From CAWAND01 sp963807065 (GTDB lineage Bacteria > Chloroflexota > Anaerolineae > Anaerolineales > E44-bin32), in contig CAWDZQ010000004.1 in assembly GCA_963807065.1 (NCBI GenBank), forward strand, positions 744,001 to 808,000: a stretch of 64,000 nt of DNA. The letters run 5' to 3'. The position numbers and the translations under genes were made by a program. This document shows positions 44,372 through 52,952 of this stretch, piece after piece. How positions within the stretch are numbered: the first letter of the stretch is position 1; every line of letters starts with the position of its first letter. The notes under the pieces were generated by a model. The model did no database searches. It saw only the letters and a list, made by a program, of their open reading frames with translations, and was not told where the DNA came from.

Positions 44372-45105
44372 TTCCGCGCACCAGCCGCTTGGGCGGCGCC
44401 AGATTTTCCATTGGCCTTGTCGAGCTCGATGCGCCCGTCCCGAAAATGGATCACCCGCTGGGCGTGCTCGGCCAGGTCGGTCTCGTGCGTCACCATCACG
44501 ATCGTCCGGCCCCGGTCGTGCAGTTCGTGCAGCAAATCCATTATCTCCAAACTGGCGGCCGTGTCCAGATTGCCGGTCGGCTCGTCGGCCAGGATGATCA
44601 GTGGGTCGTTGATCAGGGCGCGGGCGATGGCCACCCGCTGCTGCTGCCCGCCGGAGAGCTCGGATGGGATGTGCTGGGCCCGGTCGGCCAGGCCCACCGC
44701 CTCGAGGGCCTTGAGCGCCAACTCCTGGCGCACCTCGGGGGCGTGCTTTCCGTTGTGGGAGTAGAGCAGCGGCAGGGCCACGTTCTTCACGGCCGTCGTA
44801 CGGCCGAGCAAGTTGTAGGACTGGAACACGAAGCCGATTTCACGGTTGCGAATCTCGGCATGCTCGTACACATCCAGATCGCTCACGTCCTCGCCGGCCA
44901 GGATGTACCGGCCCGACGTGGGGTGATCCAGGCAACCCAAAATGTTCATCAATGTGCTCTTGCCTGAGCCGGAGGATCCCATGATGGCCACGAATTCCCC
45001 TCTTTGAATGCGCAGGCTGACGTCATTCAGCGCGTGGACCTGGACCTCGCCCTTGCCATAGGTCTTGACCAGCTTGATGGTCTCGATTAGCGGCTGCTGG
45101 CTCAT
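44368..45105 (-). CDS. MacB/LolD-type ABC ATPase
   Basis: A 245-residue ATPase with Walker A GSSGSGKST, signature LSGGQQQRVAIA and Walker B LIILADEPTGNLD. The Q-loop is in FVFQSYNLLGR. The C-terminus ends shortly after the H-loop, as in stand-alone LolD-like ATPases. The gene overlaps the permease gene and the true end of the adaptor gene by 4 bases each, so all three are translationally coupled. Confidence 0.95.
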   Translation of the reverse strand: MSQQPLIETIKLVKTYGKGEVQVHALNDVSLRIQRGEFVAIMGSSGSGKSTLMNILGCLDHPTSGRYILAGEDVSDLDVYEHAEIRNREIGFVFQSYNLLGRTTAVKNVALPLLYSHNGKHAPEVRQELALKALEAVGLADRAQHIPSELSGGQQQRVAIARALINDPLIILADEPTGNLDTAASLEIMDLLHELHDRGRTIVMVTHETDLAEHAQRVIHFRDGRIELDKANGKSGAAQAAGARK

Positions 45106-46635
45106 GGTTGACCCTGGCTCGATTGTGAATGTGACTGGGTTTGGACCACGCCGGTGGTGACCACATCACCGTTCTGGAGGCCGGATCTGATCTCGGCGCT
45201 GGTGAGAACTCTCCAACCCGACCTCCACCACCTGTAACTGGGGCTGGCCGTCAACCATCACAAACACGGCGTAACTGCCGGGCGAAAGTTCGTGGACGGC
45301 TTCAATCGGGACCAACAGCACGTTGCGGGCCTGGGCGCTGATGACCTGCACGGTGGCGTTCAACCCCAGAAAGAGCTGGGATGAGGTGGACGGCGTGGGG
45401 GTGGCTGCCGCCGGATCGGTGCTGGCGGTGGTGACGGTGCCGTTGGAGGCTGACGGGCCAGAAGAGCCCGTTCCGCCGTTCCCGGCCGAATTGGTGTCCA
45501 GGAGCACGATCGCCTGGACCGTTTGGACCCCTTCCAGCGTGACCAGCTGCGGCTCAACCTGCGTGATCGTGCCGGTGAAGGTTTGGTTGGGATAGGCGTC
45601 GAAGGTCACATTGACTGGATTACCGACTCGGACCTGGGCCAGGTCGGTTTCGTCGAAGTTCACCCTCAGGCCGGGGTGGCTGAGATCGGCCACGGTGATG
45701 ACCGAGCTGCTGCCGACCGACTGCCCCACGGTGGCATCGACCGACAGGACGGTTCCGGTGATAGGCGACTTGAGCGTCGTGTTGTCCAGAGCGGTCTGCG
45801 CCGACGCCACGTCCAATTGAGCTTGGCGAAGCTTGAGAAGGTCCGAGTTGACCGGGGCTTTGAGGTCGGATCCAGTGTTGCTACCCGTCAGGGCATCCAC
45901 CAGGGCCTGTACCGATGCGAGTTTGGCCTGAGCCAGGTCGACGCTGGCCTGCAGGCCCGCCTGTTCAGAATCGGTGGGCTTGCCGGTGTACCAATTCAGG
46001 GTGCGCACGGCAGAGTTGTAAGTTTGCTGGGCGTTGCTGAGATTGATAGCCGCCTGGGCGCAGTCATGATCATCGGGCGTGCCGCCGCAGGCTTTCCGTT
46101 TCGCCTGATCCAGCGTCTGCTTGGCGATCAAGACCTTGCCCTCTTGGGCGGCAATCGTGGCCTGGCTGGCCCGGTTGCCCTGCTGGGAGGTGGAGTAGCT
46201 GTACTGTGCCGACTTCAGGTCAGTCTGTGCCGTGGCCAGGGCCTGTTGAGCGCTGGCAATGGCCTCCGGGCCAGTGAGGCTCGAGAGATTGAGGCTGGCC
46301 TGGTCGAGGTCCTGCTGAGCGGATGTGGCGTCGACCTTGGCCAAGATCTGGCCCTGCTGCACCAGATCCCCCACCTGGGCATCAAGCTCGATCAACGTGC
46401 CCGGAGATTCGAATCCTAGCTGTCGTACCGAATTAGAGATCAGCTCGCCGGTGCCACTGGCGGAAAGCACGATGCTGCCTGTTTCCACGGTAGCGGTCTG
46501 CAGCTGGGACGAGGTCGCCTGGGACTTGGGCTGGACCACGGATCGAAAATACCAATAGCCTCCTCCCGCGAGCACAAGAACCAGGGCGCCGAGAACAATG
46601 AGAAAAGTGCGTGAACGAAGACGTTTCATAGCCAT
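45102..46635 (-). pseudogene. Periplasmic adaptor (HlyD/MacA type) with a frameshift near the C-terminus
   Basis: N-terminal anchor (residues about 10-30), then the lipoyl and beta-barrel domains around a long coiled-coil hairpin (about 90-270). The conserved segment TTLKSPITGTVLSVDATVGQ lies near residue 295. Translation ends at 45166 with a nonsense tail. One base earlier near 45207-45213 (GAGAGTTCTCACC), removing a single base restores TSAEIRSGLQNGDVVTTG, the normal adaptor ending. That frame then stops at 45102, in ATGA overlap with the ATPase gene. The damage is therefore very probably one extra base. The adaptor would link the MacB permease to an outer layer. Confidence 0.88.
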
Positions 46636-46754
46636 CCATCCGAAATGGAATCACAACCGAACGCGAGGTTCAGTATCCCTATCGCGCATGAAAGCCAGAT
46701 GACTTAATTATGTGGAAGTTATGAAGATTGCCGTGCAATCGAGGCCCGGCCACA

Positions 46755-46772
46755 TTGTGACATATTTCACAA
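46755..46772. repeat. Dispersed palindrome, copy 8
   Basis: TTGTGA-CATATT-TCACAA has perfect arms. It lies between the start of the adaptor gene (46635) and the stop of the thioesterase gene (46802), about 120 bp upstream of the adaptor start on the minus strand. It could act on the exporter operon, but at that distance activation would be atypical. Confidence 0.85.
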
Positions 46773-46801
46773 GGTGTGGCTTGTGGTCCTGGCGGAGGCT
46801 G

Positions 46802-47281
46802 TCAGGATCGGCTGCTGGGTTCGTGGCCCAGTCGCCGACGCAAATCCGAGCTGGCCGGATCGTCGCCGGTTCGTACGACGAGCGTCAGTCTGGAGATCGA
46901 CACCAGCTGCTGGCCGGCGTCGTGGATCCGTATTTCCCACACCTGGACCGTGCGTCCCAGTTTAACCGGCCGGGCTGTGCCGACCACGTGACCGCTCTGC
47001 ACGGCGCGCAGATGGCTGATGTTGAGCTCGAGACCGAGGACGTACTGGTCCAGCTCGAGAGTCAGCAGCCCGCCGATGCTGCCCAACGTTTCGGCCAGGG
47101 TGGCGGACGCCCCGCCATGCATCAGCCCCATTGGCTGCTGTGTCCTCTGATCGATGGGCATTCGGGCGCGCAGGTAATCGTCGCCGACTTCGGTGATCTC
47201 GATTCCCAGGTGATCGGCCATCGATCCGGCGGATGTCTGGTTGATCAACTCGGGGTTGGGGCGCTGCTTCCAAATGGTCAT
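46802..47281 (-). CDS. PaaI-type hotdog thioesterase
   Basis: A 159-residue single hotdog domain with the catalytic segment MGLMHGGASATLAET (HGG with the active-site Asp/Glu region). It is of the 4HBT/PaaI class and hydrolyses acyl- or aryl-CoA thioesters, often of phenylacetyl-type substrates. The substrate here is not defined. The next gene is divergent, 107 bp away. Confidence 0.88.
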   Translation of the reverse strand: MTIWKQRPNPELINQTSAGSMADHLGIEITEVGDDYLRARMPIDQRTQQPMGLMHGGASATLAETLGSIGGLLTLELDQYVLGLELNISHLRAVQSGHVVGTARPVKLGRTVQVWEIRIHDAGQQLVSISRLTLVVRTGDDPASSDLRRRLGHEPSSRS

Positions 47282-47372
47282 GCGCTCATGTCCTGTTCGG
47301 GCGGGCCGGCCGGAGTATCCATCCCTGAGCCAAATGCGACGCCCATGATACCATCCGCCGCCGGCGGTGCCG

Positions 47373-47378
47373 TATAAT
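47373..47378 (+). promoter_or_regulatory. -10 box for the helicase gene
   Basis: TATAAT lies 10 bases upstream of ATG 47389, the same spacing as at gatC. A nearly leaderless transcript is implied; no ribosome site or good -35 is visible. Confidence 0.55.
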
Positions 47379-47388
47379 CGCCGGCAGC

Positions 47389-49926
47389 ATGTCCATCCTC
47401 GATGTTTTGGATTCGCTTCGGCGAGATTCGAAGTTCATGGCCAATGTGACGGCGTGGGAGCGCCTGCCGGCGCGGCCGGCGCACTACGCCGACTTCCCGG
47501 CGGGCCTGGACCCACGGCTGGTTTCGGCGCTGCGTGAGCGGGGTGAGGCGCCCTTGTACACGCATCAGGTCGCCGCCGCTGAAGCGGCCATGGACGGCGA
47601 GGACGTGGTGGTGGTGACCGCCACCGCTTCGGGAAAGACTCTGGCCTACAACCTGCCGGTGATCCACGCCCTCCTCCAGGATCCCGAGGCCAGCGCCCTG
47701 TACTTGTTTCCGACCAAGGCTCTGGCGCAGGACCAGGCGGCCGCCTTGGCCTCCCTGTTGGCGGCCGCCGGTGTGGCCGACCTCATTCCGGTGCGCATCT
47801 ACGATGGCGACACGCCGCGTGGCCAGCGTCGGGAGGCGAGAGAAGAGGCCCGGATCCTCATCACCAACCCGGACATGCTCCACACCGGCATCCTGCCGCA
47901 CCATCCGCGCTGGGCGAGCTTTATGCGCGGCCTGCGCTGGGTGGTGGTCGATGAGCTGCACACCTACCGTGGCGTCTTCGGCTCCAACGTGGCCAACTTG
48001 TTCCGGCGCCTGCGCCGGGTCACGGCTTTTCACGGGAGCCAACCCCATTTCGCCCTGACCTCGGCCACGATCGCCAATCCGAAGGAGCTGGCGGAGCGGC
48101 TGATCGAGGCGCCGGTGCGCCTCGTCCCCCCCGATCTGGACGGGGCACCGCGTGCCGAAAAGCACGTCATCCTGTACAACCCTCCGGTCATCGATCCCGC
48201 GCTGGGGATCCGCCGCTCCTATACGCTCGAAACCACGCGGGTAGCAGAGCGCTTCCTCCAGGCGGGGGTGCAGACGGTGGTCTTCGCCCGGGCCCGACTG
48301 ACGACCGAAGTGCTGCTCGGCTATCTGAGAGACGCCTACCAGGCAGGCGGAGGCGATCCGGCCGAGGTCAGAGGCTACCGAGGCGGCTATCTGCCCCTCG
48401 AAAGGCGCGGGATTGAAACCGGTCTGCGAGATGGCAGCGTGCGGGGCGTGGTGGCCACCAACGCGTTGGAGCTGGGAGTCGACATCGGCCAGCTCGGCGC
48501 CGCCGTCTTGGCCGGCTATCCCGGCACGATCTCCAGCTTGTGGCAACAGGCGGGCCGCGCCGGACGACGAGTCGAAACCTCGGCGGCGGTGCTGGTGGCG
48601 TCTGGCGCCCCGCTGGACCAATTCGTGGCCACACACCCACGGTACCTGTTTGAGCGGCCGCCGGAGATGGGGCTGATCAACCCCGACAATCTGGCGATCC
48701 TACTGCGGCATCTTCGCTGCGCGGCTTTTGAGCTGCCGTTTGAGGCTGGTGAGCCGTTTGGCGGCTCCGGTGAGGTGGTTGAGCTGCTCGACTTCCTGAC
48801 CGATGAGGGGTGGCTTCATCGATCGGCCGGAAGCTACCGCTGGGTGGGAGATGCGTATCCGGCGGAGGCTGTTTCTCTGCGCGCTGGGACGGATGACACG
48901 GTGGTCATCCAGAACAGCCAGGCCGGCCGGCCGGTGGTGATCGGAGAAGTTGACCGGGCCACCGCCCCGGTTCAGATTCACGAAGGCGCCGTCTATACGC
49001 ACGAGGGCCGCACGCATATTGTCGAACACCTGGACTGGGAGGCAGGTATCGCCGACGTCAAGCCGGCGGAGGTTGACTACTATACCGATGCCTCCGAGTC
49101 GGTCGACCTGCAGGTGCTGGAGACCTATGATGCCGACGAGACACAGCTGGCCCGCCGGGCGCACGGCTGGGCCCAAATCACCAGCCTGGCGAGCTCCTTC
49201 CGCAAGGTCAAGCGCTACACACATGAAACACTGGGCTACGGTGCCATCGACCTCCCGGAGCGATCCTATGAGACCAGCGCCTACTGGCTGTGGATTGCCC
49301 CCGAAACGGTGGAGAGGCTGGAGGCGGAGGGCGTGCTGATGGCCCCCAACGACTACGGGCCTTCTTGGGGCCAGGCCCGGAAGGGAGCCCTGGTGCGTGA
49401 CGGCCACCGCTGCCGCCAATGTGGTGCGCCCGAAAGAGACGGCCGAACGCACGACGTGCACCACATTCGGCCCTTCCGAGAATTCGGCTACCTCCCCGGA
49501 GAGAACCGCAACGACCGGCTGGCCAACCAACTCGACAATCTGATGACGCTGTGTCCCACCTGCCACCAGCGAGCGGAGGCAGCCCGTGGGACACGCAGTG
49601 CGCTCGGAGGCCTCGGCTACGCCCTGGGAAATATCGCTCCGTTGTACCTGATGTGCGATCCGCGTGACCTGGGCACGGTGGTGGAAGTCCGCTCACGCCA
49701 GACCAAAGGCCCGTCGATCACCCTCTACGACCGCCTTCCTGAGGGTCTGGGTTTGTCCGAGCGGCTGTACGACTTGCATGCCGAGCTGCTGATCGCAGCC
49801 CGCGAGCTGATCTCGGGCTGCGGCTGCCAGGACGGCTGCCCGGTGTGTGTGGGACCGGCCGGACCCGGCGGGGCGGAGGTCAAGGCGCTCACGCTCCAGT
49901 TGCTCGAGGCGCTGGCTCCCGGCTGA
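47389..49926 (+). CDS. MrfA/YprA-type DEAD-box helicase with inserted HNH domain
   Basis: An 845-residue SF2 helicase. Motif I is TATASGKT, motif II VVDELHTY, motif III LTSATIANP, and motif VI QQAGRAGRR. The C-terminal zinc cluster (CGCQDGCPVCVG) and ALGGLGYALGNIAPL belong to the DUF1998 region. That is the architecture of MrfA, a DNA-repair helicase for mitomycin damage in Bacillus. Between about residues 665 and 735 a complete HNH-type zinc segment is inserted: CRQCG, then HDVHHIRPF, N-rich, and CPTCHQ. This could give the helicase a nuclease. The ATG follows a TATAAT box by 10 bases. Confidence 0.9.
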   Translation: MSILDVLDSLRRDSKFMANVTAWERLPARPAHYADFPAGLDPRLVSALRERGEAPLYTHQVAAAEAAMDGEDVVVVTATASGKTLAYNLPVIHALLQDPEASALYLFPTKALAQDQAAALASLLAAAGVADLIPVRIYDGDTPRGQRREAREEARILITNPDMLHTGILPHHPRWASFMRGLRWVVVDELHTYRGVFGSNVANLFRRLRRVTAFHGSQPHFALTSATIANPKELAERLIEAPVRLVPPDLDGAPRAEKHVILYNPPVIDPALGIRRSYTLETTRVAERFLQAGVQTVVFARARLTTEVLLGYLRDAYQAGGGDPAEVRGYRGGYLPLERRGIETGLRDGSVRGVVATNALELGVDIGQLGAAVLAGYPGTISSLWQQAGRAGRRVETSAAVLVASGAPLDQFVATHPRYLFERPPEMGLINPDNLAILLRHLRCAAFELPFEAGEPFGGSGEVVELLDFLTDEGWLHRSAGSYRWVGDAYPAEAVSLRAGTDDTVVIQNSQAGRPVVIGEVDRATAPVQIHEGAVYTHEGRTHIVEHLDWEAGIADVKPAEVDYYTDASESVDLQVLETYDADETQLARRAHGWAQITSLASSFRKVKRYTHETLGYGAIDLPERSYETSAYWLWIAPETVERLEAEGVLMAPNDYGPSWGQARKGALVRDGHRCRQCGAPERDGRTHDVHHIRPFREFGYLPGENRNDRLANQLDNLMTLCPTCHQRAEAARGTRSALGGLGYALGNIAPLYLMCDPRDLGTVVEVRSRQTKGPSITLYDRLPEGLGLSERLYDLHAELLIAARELISGCGCQDGCPVCVGPAGPGGAEVKALTLQLLEALAPG

Positions 49927-50060
49927 GCGCCAACCCACCCGGGGCATGGCGAGGCGCTGAGAGGCGCTGAAGCCATCGTTTTGTCTAAACGGGCCCAAAC
50001 GATGGCCACGTTCGGTTGCCTCGCTCGCCATGACATGCTGTGGACCACCCCTTGTTGGAG

Positions 50061-50094
50061 AAAAAGATAGAGCCGGCCCGATCAGGCCGGCTCT
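50061..50094 (-). terminator. Intrinsic terminator of the citrate synthase gene
   Basis: AGAGCCGGCC / GGCCGGCTCT forms a perfect 10-bp stem with a 6-base loop. On the minus strand it is followed by TATCTTTTT, giving a classic T tract. It lies 24 bp past the gltA stop. Best terminator in the window. Confidence 0.9.
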
Positions 50095-50117
50095 GTCGGT
50101 TCAACAGATGTGTGGAG

Positions 50118-51407
50118 CTACTTGCGGCTGCCAATGTCCACGTAGGCCCGCTTGTCTTTGCCCAGGTAGACCTGGCGTGGGCGAGCGATCTTCTGTTCTG
50201 GATCTTCCAGCAGCTCTTGCCACTGGGCAAGCCAACCCACCGTGCGGGCGATGGCAAACATGACCGGGAACATGGCCACCGGGATCTGCAACGCCTGGTA
50301 GATGATCCCCGAGTAAAAATCCACGTTGGGATACAGCTTGCGCGAGACGAAGTAATCGTCTTCGAGGGCGATCTTCTCGAGCTCGAGGGCGATGTCGAGC
50401 ATGGGGTTCCGGCCGGTGACTTCGAAGACCTCGTCGGCCACCTTCTTGATAATGCGCGCCCGCGGGTCATAATTCTTGTACACGCGGTGGCCGAATCCCA
50501 TCAATCGGAAGTCCCCGTCTTTCACACGCTTGACGTATTCGATGACGTGTTTCTTGTCGCCGATCTCGTCCAACATGCGCAGCACGCGCTCGTTGGCACC
50601 GCCGTGTAGCGGGCCAGAAAGCGCCGCCGCCGCCCCCGCCAGGGCGCTGTAGGGGTCCGCCTGGCTCGACCCAATGGCACGCATGGTGCTTGTGCTGCAG
50701 TTCTGCTCGTGATCGGCGTGAAGGATAAACAGGACGTCCAACGCCTTGGAAAGCACAGGATCGGGTTCGTAATTGGTCTCGGTCATCTGGTACATCATGC
50801 TCAGGAAGTTGCCGGTGTAGTTCAGGCGATTGTCGGGATAGACGTAAGGCAGCCCGCGGCTGTGCCGGTACGAGAAGGCGGCAATGGTGGGCACCTTGGC
50901 GATCATGCGCTTGATCTGGTAAAGGCGCACATCCGGATCGTTGACCATGTGGGCTTCCGGATAAAAGGTGGACAACGCGGCCACCGTGCTGATGAACATG
51001 CCCATGGGGTGCGAGTCGTACCGAAACGCCTCCATCATCGACTTGACGTTTTCGTGCAGGAAGGTGTGATGGGTGATGTCGAACACCCATTGATCCAGCT
51101 GCTCCTTGGTGGGCAGCTCGCCGAAGATGATCAGGTAGGCGACCTCCAAGAAGGAGCTGCTTTCGGCCAGCTCTTCAATCGGGTAGCCCCGATAGCGCAG
51201 GATGCCTTTGTCTCCGTCGATGAACGTGATCTTGCTGGTGGTCGCGGCCGTGTTCTTAAATGCGGGATCGAAACTCATCATCCCGAAATCGTCGTCGTCG
51301 ATCTTGATCGACCTCAGGGCCATGGCCGAAATCGTCCCATGTTCAATGGGGAGGTCGTAAGTCTTGCCCGTGCGGTGGTCGGTAACCGAGAGTTTGTCTT
51401 CACCCAT
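50118..51407 (-). CDS. gltA: Citrate synthase
   Basis: Condenses acetyl-CoA and oxaloacetate to citrate, the entry step of the TCA cycle. The 429-residue protein has the catalytic residues H268 (GPLHGGAN), H307 (MGFGHRVYK) and D363 (NVDFYSG) at the same spacing as in the E. coli enzyme. The N-terminal extension (residues 1-50) is of the type II, hexameric form. ATG 51407 has a full AAGGAGG ribosome site. The gene is monocistronic, ending at the strong terminator 50061-50094. Confidence 0.97.
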   Translation of the reverse strand: MGEDKLSVTDHRTGKTYDLPIEHGTISAMALRSIKIDDDDFGMMSFDPAFKNTAATTSKITFIDGDKGILRYRGYPIEELAESSSFLEVAYLIIFGELPTKEQLDQWVFDITHHTFLHENVKSMMEAFRYDSHPMGMFISTVAALSTFYPEAHMVNDPDVRLYQIKRMIAKVPTIAAFSYRHSRGLPYVYPDNRLNYTGNFLSMMYQMTETNYEPDPVLSKALDVLFILHADHEQNCSTSTMRAIGSSQADPYSALAGAAAALSGPLHGGANERVLRMLDEIGDKKHVIEYVKRVKDGDFRLMGFGHRVYKNYDPRARIIKKVADEVFEVTGRNPMLDIALELEKIALEDDYFVSRKLYPNVDFYSGIIYQALQIPVAMFPVMFAIARTVGWLAQWQELLEDPEQKIARPRQVYLGKDKRAYVDIGSRK

Positions 51408-51755
51408 GAAGAGGATCCTCCTTAGCCAATGCATTGTCCTGCAATGCGGCGTGCTGAATTTGGTCGTACCGCTCCACTCGGCAGGATAGACGGTGATTTT
51501 GCCCCGGATGCCGTGCGCCGAGCCCCTTCAGCTTAATGGCCCGCGCCACCCGGCACCAGCGCCGCCTGTCAAGTCTTCGCCATGACATCAGTCGCCTGAG
51601 GGGGGCGTTTGTGCCCTTATTGTACGACTTACCACTGGTTACGGGGCGGAAAACGGGTTTAGATGCACATAAACGAAGAGCGGGCCGCTTGAGCGGCCCG
51701 CTCTGGTTGAAGCCAGGGAGTGCTCATGGGGCATGCCCTGGCCGGTTGCCACTGA
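51408..51755. other. Intergenic region: gltA leader and terminator of the next gene
   Basis: 348 bp without a gene. The part nearest gltA holds its AAGGAGG site. A minus-strand TACAAT at 51619-51624 is the best -10 candidate and would give a leader of about 200 bases; an isolated TTGACA on the minus strand lies closer to the gene without a matching -10. The hairpin at 51677-51704 belongs to the secreted-protein gene. No riboswitch recognised. Confidence 0.5.
51677..51704 (-). terminator. Hairpin terminator of the secreted-protein gene
   Basis: AGAGCGGGCCGC / GCGGCCCGCTCT is a perfect 12-bp stem with a TTGA-type 4-base loop. The following minus-strand sequence (TCGTTTATG) is moderately T-rich. 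It is 52 bp past the stop at 51756. Confidence 0.75.
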
Positions 51756-52688
51756 TCAGTCGCCGGAAGAGCAGCTCCTTGGAGAATGGCTGTTGGCGTG
51801 CGGGTTGCACGGCTTGTCGCTCTTGCCTGGGTTGTCAGGCTTGCCGTGGCTGTCGGGCGTCCCGTTGCGCACGTGCCCGACGCCCAGGTAGGCCGGCTTG
51901 CCGTATTCCTTGAACAGCTGGCCCATGCCGGTTCCCGAATTGAATTCGTCAACCAGCGATTGCACGGTCACAGCACAGGGGTCGAGTGCGCCGACTTCGA
52001 GGGTTGTCCCGTCGGTCATCGCCGAGCAGGCCTGCTCAGCTTGGCCGGCCATGGCATACAGCTTGACGATCACGCCAAAGCCCATGCCATCATCGTGGAG
52101 CGCGGCGATCTCGTCGCCGACCCCAGAATAGAGAGCCTGGCCGGAGTCGTCGCTGGTGAGAGTCCAATCAACCATCAGGCTGTCGAGGGCGCCGGACCAG
52201 CTTTGAGCCAGCGCGGCGTCGTCGATGACCACCGTCTCGGACGTAGTTCCACCGGCGCCGTCATCTACCAGGAAGACGACTGTGTACGTGCCGTCCCCGT
52301 TGTCCGTCACGCTCTGAACGGTGGCTGTTGTTCCGCCGCCGTCCCCCGCCAGGGTGCAAGGCGTCGTGCTGCAGTCAAGCCCGGTCTGCAGCGAGTCAAG
52401 GGCTGCCGCCAGCGACTCCGGAGTTACATTTTCGAAGAAGCTGCCCAGCAGGCCCACGATCGGTTGATCGTAGGAGCTGTTCATGCTTACCGTGCACTGG
52501 GTCCCATCCGATTGCTCGATGGTGACCAGACCGGTAGCCGAGTCGACGGCCACCACGGTCCCCGACACCATGTCCCCCGAGCATGAAGGCAGGGCCGTAT
52601 CTTGAGCGAATGCAGCCCCGCCGGGCAGGAAACTCAAACTCATCGCCAGGGCAAGGCAAACCGACAGACTTTGACTCACTTTTCGCAT
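51756..52688 (-). CDS. Secreted protein, function unknown
   Basis: A 310-residue protein with a clean signal peptide (hydrophobic residues 7-25, cleavage near AFAQD). The mature protein has two beta-rich parts (SGTVVAVDSATGLVTIEQ, TVQSVTDNGDGTYTVVF) and a helical segment. The polar C-terminus has NGTPDSHGKPDNPGKSDKP and a C-x-x-H-type ending, which suggests a metal-binding or flexible tail. Several Cys residues may form disulfides. GGAGGAAA precedes ATG 52688. I recognise no family. Confidence 0.75.
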   Translation of the reverse strand: MRKVSQSLSVCLALAMSLSFLPGGAAFAQDTALPSCSGDMVSGTVVAVDSATGLVTIEQSDGTQCTVSMNSSYDQPIVGLLGSFFENVTPESLAAALDSLQTGLDCSTTPCTLAGDGGGTTATVQSVTDNGDGTYTVVFLVDDGAGGTTSETVVIDDAALAQSWSGALDSLMVDWTLTSDDSGQALYSGVGDEIAALHDDGMGFGVIVKLYAMAGQAEQACSAMTDGTTLEVGALDPCAVTVQSLVDEFNSGTGMGQLFKEYGKPAYLGVGHVRNGTPDSHGKPDNPGKSDKPCNPHANSHSPRSCSSGD

Positions 52689-52898
52689 ACTTTCCTCCGT
52701 TTGTAGTTCATTTCATCATCTCCCGACCGGGAAATGTCTGTTGCCTTCCCCTGAGCGGGGAAGCATAGGTTAGAACGGAGAACCTAGATGGGTGTTACAT
52801 GAGGGGGACAGGACCTTTCTACCTGGGCCGGCCGACAGGCCGGGGGTATTGGGTGGGCGCAGGCAGAGCGGTGGATTGCGCGCCCCGGGAGCATGCGC

Positions 52899-52925
52899 TT
52901 GCAGGGGGGCAAAGCGCGGTAAAAT
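52899..52925 (+). promoter_or_regulatory. Possible promoter of lipA
   Basis: TTGCAG (52899-52904) and TAAAAT (52920-52925) are separated by 15 bp, which is short. The -10-like box lies 27 bp upstream of ATG 52953. Confidence 0.35.
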
Positions 52926-52952
52926 GAGCCCATAGCAAGGAAAGGCACGTTT

